Below are positions 1 through 6,135 of a DNA stretch of 9,291 nucleotides, in pieces (within the stretch, counting starts at the first letter, position 1; every line of letters begins with the position of its first letter). The translations under genes were made by a program, and so were the position numbers. Source of the DNA: Amylibacter sp. (GTDB taxonomy: Bacteria > Pseudomonadota > Alphaproteobacteria > Rhodobacterales > Rhodobacteraceae); assembly GCA_030625465.1 (NCBI GenBank), contig DAOUQS010000061.1, forward strand, positions 1 through 9,291. Direction: 5' to 3'. Below the pieces are notes generated by a model, which was not told where the DNA came from, ran no database searches, and was given only the letters and a program-made list of their open reading frames with translations.

Positions 1-510
1 GGACGCTATGTTGATACAAGTGCCGCAAACTTCCGCATGACAATGGATATCTCGGTCTACTCGTTCACCGCCGTTGCACAACGCGCCGAAAAGATGATGC
101 CAGCAGGCGGTTCTTTGCTGACACTGACCTATTACGGGGCGGAAATGGTGATGCCTCACTACAATGTGATGGGGATTGCCAAAGCCGGTCTTGAAGCATC
201 CGTGAAATATATGGCGATGGATCTGGGGCCCAAAGGCATTCGCGTAAACGCCCTGTCTGCAGGCCCGATCAAAACACTTGCTGCATCGGGCATCGGTGAT
301 TTCCGCTATATTCTGAAATGGAACGAGCTGAACTCGCCCCTGCGCCGCAATGTTACAACCGGTGATGTCGGCAAATCAGCCCTTTACCTACTGTCAGATC
401 TGGCATCCGGCGTCACAGGCGAAAACCTGCACGTTGATGCAGGCTACCACGTGGTCGGTATGAAAGCCGAAGACGCACCTGACATTGATGTTGTAACGGG
501 GCGCAAATAA
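1..510 (+). CDS. fabI: Enoyl-[acyl-carrier-protein] reductase (NADH), 3' part
   Basis: This is the C-terminal 169 residues of FabI, which performs the last reduction of each fatty-acid elongation cycle (trans-2-enoyl-ACP to acyl-ACP) in the cytoplasm. The frame is open from base 1. By comparison with E. coli FabI about 100 N-terminal residues, including the Rossmann glycine motif, lie upstream of the window. The FabI-type active site is visible: Tyr44 and Tyr54 ten apart in the local numbering, then Lys61 in [12 protein letters not shown], the Tyr-X6-Lys spacing typical of FabI. It corresponds to E. coli Tyr146/Tyr156/Lys163. The substrate-loop region ([13 protein letters not shown]) and the C-terminal [17 protein letters not shown] block are also present. 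The internal ATG at 37 lies inside the conserved fold ([11 protein letters not shown]) and is not the start. The TAA stop overlaps the gpt start by one base, which suggests co-transcription and coupling. Confidence 0.97.
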   Translation, partial: GRYVDTSAANFRMTMDISVYSFTAVAQRAEKMMPAGGSLLTLTYYGAEMVMPHYNVMGIAKAGLEASVKYMAMDLGPKGIRVNALSAGPIKTLAASGIGDFRYILKWNELNSPLRRNVTTGDVGKSALYLLSDLASGVTGENLHVDAGYHVVGMKAEDAPDIDVVTGRK

Positions 511-1010
511 TGACCGAGCGTTTACCCCATGAAAAAGGTTTCCACATCAGCTGGGATCAAATTCACCGCGACAGCCGCGCTTTAGCGTGGCGGCTGGACG
601 GCAAAGGCCCCGATGACGGCAACTGGAAAGCCATTGTTGCAATTACACGCGGCGGCATGGCCCCCGCCATGATCATTGCCCGCGAACTGGATGTGCGCAC
701 AGTAGACACCATCAGCGTGAAATCATACAGCCATCAGGATCAAGCCGAGGCCGTGGTGCTGAAAGCCCCAGACGCCGACATCATCGGTGATGGCACCGGC
801 ATCTTGATTATCGACGATCTGGTAGATACCGGCAAAACCCTGAAAGTGGTGCGCGATCTATACCCCAACGCCCATTTCGCCACCGTCTACGCCAAACCCG
901 AAGGCCGCCCAATGGTTGAAACCTTCATCACCGAGGTCAGTCAGGACACATGGATTTTCTTTCCGTGGGATATGGCCCTGCAATATGTTGAACCCTATCG
1001 CGGCGTATGA
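510..1010 (+). CDS. gpt: Xanthine/guanine phosphoribosyltransferase
   Basis: Purine salvage enzyme that transfers phosphoribosyl from PRPP to xanthine, guanine and, more weakly, hypoxanthine. It is a type I PRTase of 166 aa, slightly longer than E. coli Gpt (152 aa). Visible features are the ITRGGMAPA loop near residues 45-53, and the PRPP-binding motif [13 protein letters not shown] at residues 98-110 with the acidic pair Asp102/Asp103. The C-terminal hood region AKPEGRP...[11 protein letters not shown] (residues 128-154) closely follows the Gpt pattern AKPAGRP...QDTWIEQPWDM. The start is the ATG overlapping the fabI stop (TAATG), so translation is probably coupled, and the gene ends in an ATGA overlap with the next gene. 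The E. coli-type Gpt resemblance is strong. Preference among xanthine, guanine and hypoxanthine cannot be read from sequence. Confidence 0.95.
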   Translation: MTERLPHEKGFHISWDQIHRDSRALAWRLDGKGPDDGNWKAIVAITRGGMAPAMIIARELDVRTVDTISVKSYSHQDQAEAVVLKAPDADIIGDGTGILIIDDLVDTGKTLKVVRDLYPNAHFATVYAKPEGRPMVETFITEVSQDTWIFFPWDMALQYVEPYRGV

Positions 1011-2161
1011 CCCGCAAAAACGCAAAATACGCCCCTGAAACCATCGCCGCCCACGCGGCTGGCTATATTGATGAAGCCACGGGGGCGGTTATTGCCCCCA
1101 TTCATCTGGCATCAACCTATGCCCGCGATGCAAATTACGCATTGCGCGACGACAACACCTATGGCCGCTATGGCACGCCGACCTGCCATCAGGCGGAAAC
1201 GGTTCTGGCCGAATTGGAAGCGGCCCAAGAAGCCCTGTTATTCAATTCAGGCCTATCCGCCCCCTTGGCCGTGCTGGAAACCCTGCCCTTGGGCGCGCAT
1301 GTCATTGCCCCTGAAACCATGTACTACGCGGCCCTTTTGTGGATGCAACGCCAAGACGCCAAAGGCATCTTGAAACTCAGCACCTATCGCCCTGCCGATC
1401 TGGATAGCCTGAACGCTGTAATCACGCCCCAAACCGCCCTTGTCTGGGTCGAAACCCCCACCAACCCCACATGGGCCATAACCGATATTGCCGCTGTTGC
1501 AGACATCACAAAAGCCAACAATGCACTGCTGATGGTCGACAGCACCACAGCCCCGCCCTGCACCACTAAGGCATTGGAACTAGGCGCGGATTACGTATTC
1601 CATTCAGCCACAAAATACCTGAACGGCCATTCCGATGTGATCGCAGGTGCGCTTTGCACCAATGCGATCAATGACCGCTGGGAAGACATCAAATCAGTGC
1701 GCATCTTGCAAGGTACCGTATTGCCGGGATTTCCTGCCTACCTGTTGATGCGCGGCATGCGCACGCTTTATATCCGCTGGGATAAAGCCTGTGCAAATGC
1801 GCTGAAAATAGCACGGCATTTCGCATCTCATCCGATGATTGAAGCCGTGCAATACCCCGGCCTGCCAAATGATCCCGGCCACGCCATTGCCAAGAAACAA
1901 ATGACAAATGGCTTTGGCGGCATGATGTCAATCCGCGTCAAAGGCGGTGCAGAACGCGCCATCAAAGTCGCGCGTTCAACCAAACTGTTCCTGCCCGCCA
2001 CATCCCTTGGCGGCGTCGAAAGCCTGATCGAGCATCGCTACACGGTTGAAGGCCCCGATTTCGGCACCGCCCCCAACCTGCTGCGCCTGTCGATCGGAAT
2101 AGAAAACGCAGACGATCTGATCCACGATCTTGAACAAGCCCTGACGCGGGCTAATAGTTAA
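1007..2161 (+). CDS. PLP-dependent Cys/Met trans-sulfuration family enzyme
   Basis: A 384-aa cytoplasmic fold-type I PLP enzyme of the cystathionine gamma-synthase / beta-lyase / gamma-lyase / O-acetylhomoserine sulfhydrylase family, at the usual family length. The Schiff-base lysine is Lys203 in [12 protein letters not shown]. Asp178 in MVDST should contact the pyridine nitrogen. YGRYGTPT (52-59) and Tyr106 correspond to PLP-phosphate and ring-stacking positions. SLGGVESL (333-340) and the carboxylate-binding Arg360 in LRLSIGIE complete the set. The segment after Tyr106 reads AALLW where E. coli MetB has an arginine-containing GSYRL, so I do not assign a specific activity; beta- or gamma-lyase are both possible. 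The start overlaps the gpt stop as ATGA, and the stop lies inside the Shine-Dalgarno of the next gene. It belongs to the same transcription unit as a second PLP enzyme, suggesting linked amino-acid metabolism (inference). Confidence 0.85.
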   Translation: MTRKNAKYAPETIAAHAAGYIDEATGAVIAPIHLASTYARDANYALRDDNTYGRYGTPTCHQAETVLAELEAAQEALLFNSGLSAPLAVLETLPLGAHVIAPETMYYAALLWMQRQDAKGILKLSTYRPADLDSLNAVITPQTALVWVETPTNPTWAITDIAAVADITKANNALLMVDSTTAPPCTTKALELGADYVFHSATKYLNGHSDVIAGALCTNAINDRWEDIKSVRILQGTVLPGFPAYLLMRGMRTLYIRWDKACANALKIARHFASHPMIEAVQYPGLPNDPGHAIAKKQMTNGFGGMMSIRVKGGAERAIKVARSTKLFLPATSLGGVESLIEHRYTVEGPDFGTAPNLLRLSIGIENADDLIHDLEQALTRANS

Positions 2162-2174
2162 GGAGCCACCTTAT

Positions 2175-3149
2175 ATGCCGCTTTTCACTCTGGACCAGAT
2201 CAAAGACGCCACACAGTTGGTCTACAGTCAAATGCCACCGACGCCGCAATACAACTGGCCGATCATCAGTGCTAATCTGGGCGCAGAGGTCTGGGTCAAA
2301 CACGAAAACCACACCCCCACAGGCGCGTTCAAACTGCGCGGCAGCATCACCTTTATAGACTGGGTGAAACGCACGCACCCCAAGGCCACAGGCATATGCA
2401 CCGCGACACGCGGCAATCACGGCCAAGGCCAATCACGTTCCGCCATTGCCGCAGGCTTGACCGCCAAAATCTATGTACCGTTCGGCAACGCGACGGAAAA
2501 GAACACCGCCATGCGCGCCTTTGGTGGGGAAGTGATTGAATTTGGCGAAGATTTTGACGTTGCCCGTATGGAAGCCATTCGTGTGGCCGCTGAACAGGAT
2601 TTGATTGTCGTGCCCCCCTTTCACATCGAAATCTTGCGCGGTGTCAGCACTTACGCGTATGAGCTGTTCACCAATGTGCCCGATCTGGATACCGTCTATG
2701 TTCCGATCGGCTGTGGCTCGGGCATCTGCTCGATCATCTCGGTGCGCGATGCGATGGGGTTGAAAACAAAAGTGGTCGGTGTGGTGTCCGAAAAGGCCCA
2801 AACCGCCAAACTGTCGGTAGACGCAGGCAAACTTGTGGAAACCAAAACCGCTAACACATTTGCCGACGGCATGGCCGTGCGCATGCCCGTAGCAGACGCA
2901 TATGACATCTACGCCAAAGGGGCTGAACGCATCGTGACCATTTCAGAAACAGAAATCGCCGCCGCGATCCGCATGTACTATACGGCAACCCACAATCTGG
3001 CCGAAGGTGCAGGGGCCGCCGCCTTGGCCGCATTGATGCAGGAACGCGATAAAATGCAGGGCAAGCGCGTGGGGGTGATTTTGACAGGCGGGAATATTGA
3101 CGCGGATATGTTTCAGACGGTTATGCGCGGTGACGTGCCGAAGGTTTAA
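2175..3149 (+). CDS. Threonine dehydratase-like PLP enzyme (fold type II)
   Basis: A 324-aa catalytic-domain-only member of the tryptophan-synthase-beta / threonine dehydratase family. Such enzymes eliminate water and ammonia from hydroxy-amino acids, for example threonine to 2-oxobutanoate. The PLP lysine is Lys53 in ENHTPTGAFKLRG. TRGNHGQG (78-85) is the substrate-carboxylate loop, GCGSGI (179-184) binds the PLP phosphate, and TGGNID (304-309) closes the cofactor site. There is no C-terminal ACT-like regulatory domain, unlike biosynthetic IlvA (about 500 aa), so feedback inhibition by isoleucine is unlikely. A catabolic threonine/serine dehydratase or a relative acting on another beta-hydroxy amino acid fits better. 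The start is supported by AAGGAG at 2160-2165, nine bases before the ATG, overlapping the previous stop. The family is secure; the substrate is not. Confidence 0.88.
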   Translation: MPLFTLDQIKDATQLVYSQMPPTPQYNWPIISANLGAEVWVKHENHTPTGAFKLRGSITFIDWVKRTHPKATGICTATRGNHGQGQSRSAIAAGLTAKIYVPFGNATEKNTAMRAFGGEVIEFGEDFDVARMEAIRVAAEQDLIVVPPFHIEILRGVSTYAYELFTNVPDLDTVYVPIGCGSGICSIISVRDAMGLKTKVVGVVSEKAQTAKLSVDAGKLVETKTANTFADGMAVRMPVADAYDIYAKGAERIVTISETEIAAAIRMYYTATHNLAEGAGAAALAALMQERDKMQGKRVGVILTGGNIDADMFQTVMRGDVPKV

Positions 3150-3337
3150 CGGCAAACGCCCTACCCTGCACAACCGTAACAAAAGTCATCCCCGATCCGT
3201 TGGGCTGTCAGTAGATTGCAAAGCAATCTATGAGAAGCTGCCCCATAGGGGGATGGGCTGCGCATTCTTTGAATGCGCTCGACGGATGCAACAGTTTCGA
3301 CATCCTATCAAACTTGGTCAATAAGTCGTAGCAGCCG
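3150..3337. other. Convergent intergenic region with hairpins, no gene
   Basis: This 188-bp gap separates the threonine dehydratase-like gene (+) from the M20 gene (-). I see no convincing coding frame in it. Its central part holds the hairpin cluster listed separately. There is no obvious hairpin followed by a run of T on either strand, so transcription stop here would depend on those stem-loops or on Rho. Confidence 0.6.
3201..3305. repeat. Cluster of short perfect hairpins, REP-like element
   Basis: Two perfect 8-3-8 stem-loops are read directly. TAGATTGC/GCAATCTA (3212-3230) has an AAA loop, and GCGCATTC/GAATGCGC (3260-3278) has a TTT loop. Each is preceded by the same 7-mer TGGGCTG (3201-3207 and 3254-3260). 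Between them CCCC-ATA-GGGG (3241-3251), or alternatively CCCAT with ATGGG (3242-3257), can form a third stem. GGATG (3284-3288) and CATCC further right can form a weaker fourth. The regular layout in a convergent gap suggests a dispersed palindromic intergenic repeat, possibly also acting as a two-way terminator or mRNA 3'-end stabiliser. Only one copy is in the window, so repetition is not shown. Confidence 0.6.
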
Positions 3338-4498
3338 TTAAACAGGCTGTGCCGCTTCCACAATTCGCGCCAGATAAGACGCACCAATCGGTGCTGTCTC
3401 ATCGTTGAAATTGTAGCTTTGATGATGCAAAGCCGCACTGTCGCCGTTGCCGACAAACACATATGCCCCCGGTACCTTATTGAGCATAAAGGAAAAATCT
3501 TCAGCACCCATGCGCCGTGCCGCCTGATCGCTGACCTTGTCTTCGCCCACAATACTGGCCGCCACCTTGACCGCAAACGCGGCCTTTTCAGCGTTATTGA
3601 CTGTCGCGGGATAGCCATCGTGATAGGTCAGCTCGGCCCGTGTATCGTAAGCCGCAGAGATGTTTTCCAGCACCGTAATTAACCGCTTTTGCATCACTTC
3701 TTTCACCGCAGGTTCAAAACTGCGGATCGTGCCCATGATCTTGGCGGTTTCGGGGATCACATTGAACGCAGTACCCGCATGAATTTGCGTAATGCTGATC
3801 ACACCGCATTCAATCGGGTCGATATTGCGGCTGACAATAGTGTGCAAAGATTGCACCATCGCGGTCGCCGCGACAATCGGATCAATTGAAAAATGCGGCC
3901 GCGCCGCGTGCCCACCCTTGCCGAATATCTCGATCTCGAAATCATCGACAGATGCCATCACCGGCCCCGCGCGGGTTTGAAACTCGCCCACGGGCAGGTC
4001 GGGCATATTATGGATCGCAAACACCTGTGAAATCCCGTATTTTTCCATCACACCTTCATTGCACATGACTTCGGCCCCGCCGCCGCCCTCTTCCGCAGGT
4101 TGGAACATCAACACCACACGACCCGAAAAATTGCGGGTCTCCGCCAGATATTTCGCCGCCCCCAGCAGCATCGTTGTATGCCCGTCATGGCCACAGGCAT
4201 GCATCTTGCCCTCAACCGTTGAGGCATAATCCAGCCCGGTTTTTTCCGGCATAGGCAGCGCATCCATATCCGCGCGCAACCCGATAGTGCCACCCTGCCC
4301 TTTGCCGTTGATCACAGCCACAACACCAGACTTGGCCCAGCCTTCGGAAATATCATCGACCCCGAACTCTTTCAGACGCTCAACCACGAACTTTGCGGTC
4401 TCATGGCATTCAAAACCCAGTTCCGGATTGGCATGGATATGTTGACGCCACTTGGCCATTTCTGCGAAATTATTGGCAATACTGTTGATAACGGGCAT
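3338..4498 (-). CDS. M20 family amidohydrolase / aminoacylase (hippurate-hydrolase type)
   Basis: A 386-aa zinc/manganese-dependent M20D-type peptidase-fold enzyme that hydrolyses N-acyl amino acids or similar amides. Expected metal ligands are visible: Cys102 and His104 in HACGHDGHT, Glu136/Glu137 in QPAEEGGGG (general base and ligand), His163 in IHNMPDLPVG, and His358 in LHHQSYNFNDE. The RADMDALP motif (75-82) and a central dimerisation domain (about 184-295, FGKGGHAARPH) are typical. No signal peptide is seen, so it is probably cytoplasmic. The frame stays open 28 codons upstream. I start at MPVINSIANNF because CAGGAG lies ten bases before it, family members begin there, and the longer form would run into the divergent mazG gene. 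The natural substrate is unknown; hippurate, N-acetyl amino acids or indole-acetyl conjugates are all family activities. Confidence 0.9.
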   Translation of the reverse strand: MPVINSIANNFAEMAKWRQHIHANPELGFECHETAKFVVERLKEFGVDDISEGWAKSGVVAVINGKGQGGTIGLRADMDALPMPEKTGLDYASTVEGKMHACGHDGHTTMLLGAAKYLAETRNFSGRVVLMFQPAEEGGGGAEVMCNEGVMEKYGISQVFAIHNMPDLPVGEFQTRAGPVMASVDDFEIEIFGKGGHAARPHFSIDPIVAATAMVQSLHTIVSRNIDPIECGVISITQIHAGTAFNVIPETAKIMGTIRSFEPAVKEVMQKRLITVLENISAAYDTRAELTYHDGYPATVNNAEKAAFAVKVAASIVGEDKVSDQAARRMGAEDFSFMLNKVPGAYVFVGNGDSAALHHQSYNFNDETAPIGASYLARIVEAAQPV

Positions 4499-4508
4499 AG
4501 TCTGTGTA

Positions 4509-4513
4509 CTCCT
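4509..4513 (-). promoter_or_regulatory. Ribosome binding site of the M20 gene
   Basis: AGGAG on the minus strand, ten bases before the ATG at 4498-4496. It decides the shorter start over an in-frame ATG at 4582, which would overlap the divergent mazG start. Confidence 0.7.
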
Positions 4514-4558
4514 GTTTGCAGCCACTCTAGTCCGACATTTGAAATAGAAAAGCCCGAA

Positions 4559-5392
4559 ATGACAAAACTTGAAGACAGCCAAACCCTTTGCCTAGACCCG
4601 TCGGGGGGCCTGCCGCGCCTGCTGGAAATCATGGCCCGTCTGCGCGACCCCGAAACCGGTTGCCCGTGGGACATCGCGCAAGATTTCAAATCCATCGCGC
4701 CCTATACAATCGAAGAAGCGTATGAAGTCGCGGACGCAATTGAAAAGGGCGACATGAGCGAGCTGGAAGGTGAGCTGGGCGATTTGTTGTTGCAGGTGAT
4801 CTATTACACCCAGATGGGAAGTGAGGACGGGCATTTTGATTTTGACAGCGTGACAAATAAAATCGCCGATAAAATGATCCACCGCCACCCGCATGTTTTC
4901 GGTGACGAAAGCCGCGATAAATCAGCCAGCCAACAGGTGGCAGACTGGGAAAAAATCAAGGCCGCGGAACGGGCATCAAAAAGCGTGGAACCTGCCGGAA
5001 CACTGGACGGTGTCGCCACAAACCTGCCTGCATTAACCCGCGCGGTAAAGCTGCAAAAACGCGCAGCACGGGTAGGGTTTGACTGGCCATCCGCACTGGA
5101 GGTATTGGACAAAATCAATGAAGAGTGTGTTGAATTGATAGAGGCGAACGAAAAACTATCACATATCGAACAAACAGAAGAGTTTGGCGACTTGATGTTT
5201 GTGATGGCAAATCTGGCGCGACATCTGGACATTGATCCAGAAGAGGCCCTGCGCAAAGCCAGTAAAAAATTCACCCGCCGCTTTGAAGGCGTAGAAGCTA
5301 AATTGGCAGACTTAGGCAAGACCCCGCAACAATCAGACTTACAGGAAATGGATGCGCTTTGGGACGCTGTGAAAGTGGATGAAAAGCGGTAG
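4559..5392 (+). CDS. mazG: Nucleoside triphosphate pyrophosphohydrolase MazG
   Basis: A 277-aa cytoplasmic housecleaning enzyme that hydrolyses (d)NTPs to (d)NMP and pyrophosphate. E. coli MazG, 263 aa, has the same two-domain layout. The N-terminal domain has GCPWDIAQDF (34-43), the metal-binding EEAYE at 52-56, and Glu72/Asp75 in GELGDLL. The second domain repeats the pattern as EECVE (188-192) and Glu208/Asp211 in EEFGDLMF. HRHPHVFGD (108-116), TLDGVATNLPAL and KRAARVGFDW are signatures of full-length MazG. The frame is open far upstream, but MTKLEDSQ is chosen because the longer extension would lie inside the divergent M20 gene and looks unlike protein. The site before it (AGAAAAG) is a weak Shine-Dalgarno. 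No mazE or mazF is near, so this is the housekeeping enzyme rather than part of a toxin-antitoxin locus. Confidence 0.95.
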   Translation: MTKLEDSQTLCLDPSGGLPRLLEIMARLRDPETGCPWDIAQDFKSIAPYTIEEAYEVADAIEKGDMSELEGELGDLLLQVIYYTQMGSEDGHFDFDSVTNKIADKMIHRHPHVFGDESRDKSASQQVADWEKIKAAERASKSVEPAGTLDGVATNLPALTRAVKLQKRAARVGFDWPSALEVLDKINEECVELIEANEKLSHIEQTEEFGDLMFVMANLARHLDIDPEEALRKASKKFTRRFEGVEAKLADLGKTPQQSDLQEMDALWDAVKVDEKR

Positions 5393-5419
5393 GGTGTAAA
5401 TTTAAGTCGTCACCTTACC
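5388..5419. terminator. Possible two-way terminator hairpin between mazG and the NTF2-like gene
   Basis: GGTAGGGTG (5388-5396) pairs with CACCTTACC (5411-5419) over nine positions with one G-T wobble and a 14-base AT-rich loop. The stem covers the mazG stop (5390-5392), and the loop holds the stop of the opposing gene (5402-5404). On the minus strand the hairpin is followed closely by CTTTTC. On the plus strand a T4 follows about 11 bases later. T-runs are short, so this is a modest candidate. Confidence 0.4.
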
Positions 5420-5833
5420 CGATAAACAATTTTCAAAAAACTGCTTTGGCAAGATACCCAGTTGTTCAAACAAAGATATAAAATCCAGATGATTGCGGGC
5501 TTCAACAATGCGCCCGTCAATAATCTTCAGCATAATCTGCCCATGGATACAAACCATGCGGCCCGTCTTGCGGCACACGCCTGTGATCGTAACCAGTTGT
5601 GACAGCCAGTCGCCTTGCTCAACAGTCAGATCACTGATGACGGCTACTTTTTCAATCAACCGCAACAGGCTTGCGTGAAACTGGCTAAATTCATCCGGCC
5701 CGACATGCGGGTGGCTGCCCAATCCGACTGCACTTGAACTTGGTTGAAACATTTCAAAAATCGCACCGGCATCTTCTTCCAGCCAAACCCGTTGAAACCA
5801 TTCTTCCGATACCTGGATTTTACTCTTGGCCAT
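5402..5833 (-). CDS. SnoaL-like / NTF2-fold small protein
   Basis: A 143-aa protein with the layout of the SnoaL/NTF2-like alpha+beta cone fold. It has an N-terminal helix with EEWFQRVWLEEDAGAIFEMF (10-29), a middle helix GPDEFSQFHASLLRLI (45-60), and then beta strands. IIDGRIVEARNHLDF (104-118) and a closing helix FEQLGILP (122-129) are the usual SnoaL-family finish. Members range from polyketide cyclases and ketosteroid isomerases to ligand-binding proteins with no known activity; catalytic residues cannot be assigned here. The start has AAAGG seven bases before the ATG on the minus strand. The gene faces mazG (9 bp between stops) and is divergent from the iron-binding protein gene. With its upstream region it looks richer in A/T than its neighbours, which might mean a later arrival or simply a weakly expressed gene. 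Function unknown. Confidence 0.8.
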   Translation of the reverse strand: MAKSKIQVSEEWFQRVWLEEDAGAIFEMFQPSSSAVGLGSHPHVGPDEFSQFHASLLRLIEKVAVISDLTVEQGDWLSQLVTITGVCRKTGRMVCIHGQIMLKIIDGRIVEARNHLDFISLFEQLGILPKQFFENCLSGKVTT

Positions 5834-5937
5834 AATTTAACCTTTAATAATTCATTTTATTTAATATGGGTTTTGCATACGCCTGACCCGTTCAGACAGA
5901 AATAGAGCGGGCATAAATCAGCTGATTATTTTAGCGA

Positions 5938-5981
5938 TGGTGGTATTTATAAAACACTCTTATTTGCAAGGAATACCGCCA
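5938..5981. repeat. Inverted repeat in the divergent control region
   Basis: TGGTGGTATT (5938-5947) pairs with AATACCGCCA (5972-5981) with one wobble, around a 24-base AT-rich loop. It could be a regulatory stem, a protein-binding site, or chance; there is no T-tract to call it a terminator. Confidence 0.4.
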
Positions 5982-6080
5982 AATATCATTCAATCTCTTA
6001 CGCTGCCACAAATGTCACATGTGAATTTCAACCAAACACAATTTACCTGCTTGATTATACCTTATTTTTTCACTCAACTA

Positions 6081-6109
6081 TTGACCTGACTATTTTAGTC
6101 AGATTTAAA
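6081..6109 (+). promoter_or_regulatory. Sigma70-type promoter of the iron-binding protein gene
   Basis: TTGACC (6081-6086) and TTTAAA (6104-6109) are separated by exactly 17 bases and lie 27 bases before the ATG at 6136. The first matches the -35 consensus at five of six positions and the second the -10 consensus at four of six. The operator palindrome fills the spacer. Confidence 0.6.
6086..6102. promoter_or_regulatory. Perfect 7-3-7 palindromic operator, likely iron-responsive
   Basis: CTGACTATTTTAGTCAG is a perfect inverted repeat (CTGACTA, TTT, TAGTCAG) lying between the -35 and -10 boxes, where a bound protein should block RNA polymerase. Gene context and form resemble the 'Iron-Rhodo-box' predicted for Rhodobacterales iron genes and linked to an IscR-type regulator. 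I recall that motif class but could not compare against its matrix, so regulator identity is inferred. Confidence 0.6.
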
Positions 6110-6135
6110 AGGCCCGTAACAAACAAGGATTCGAT

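Larger units (their letters stand above)
5834..6135. other. AT-rich divergent control region
   Basis: This 302-bp stretch between divergent starts has no convincing gene. It holds, from left to right: a 12-bp palindrome AATCAGCTGATT (5916-5927), a degenerate relative of the fbpA operator (5922-5938), a longer inverted repeat (5938-5981), and the fbpA promoter with its operator (6081-6109). I found no confident -35/-10 pair for the minus-strand gene. Confidence 0.65.

Noticed and set aside
3201..3305. CRISPR array, integron attC or tRNA remnant
   Set aside because: Only two dissimilar hairpins with no regular direct repeats and spacers, no integron core sites or integrase, and no tRNA cloverleaf or CCA end.
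3208..3618. Minus-strand frame running from the M20 gene into the hairpin region
   Set aside because: It overlaps the well-supported M20 frame and its tail is made only of the hairpin sequence.
2175..4498. Hydroxyectoine degradation cluster (EutB-like dehydratase plus deacylase)
   Set aside because: No EutC-like, diaminobutyrate or transporter genes accompany it, and the M20 enzyme is not of the DoeB/aspartoacylase family.
4403..4558. 52-codon N-terminal extension of mazG
   Set aside because: It lies mostly inside the M20 gene on the other strand and has no MazG character; the family begins near the chosen start.
4499..4582. 28-codon N-terminal extension of the M20 gene
   Set aside because: It overlaps the divergent mazG start, has an unlikely Cys/Phe-rich sequence (MAVFKFCHFGLFYFKC), and a good Shine-Dalgarno precedes the internal start at 4498.
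4804..5319. Long open frame (171 codons) antisense to mazG
   Set aside because: Serine/arginine-rich shadow of the strong mazG frame with no domain signal; likewise 7412-7867, 7981-8436 and 8715-9128 on the minus strand.
4559..5392. MazG as part of a MazEF toxin-antitoxin module
   Set aside because: No mazE, mazF or relA gene is nearby; this is the full two-domain housekeeping enzyme.
5945..5969. Minus-strand promoter TTGCAA...TATAAA for the SnoaL-like gene
   Set aside because: The spacing is only 12 bases, too short for a sigma70 promoter.
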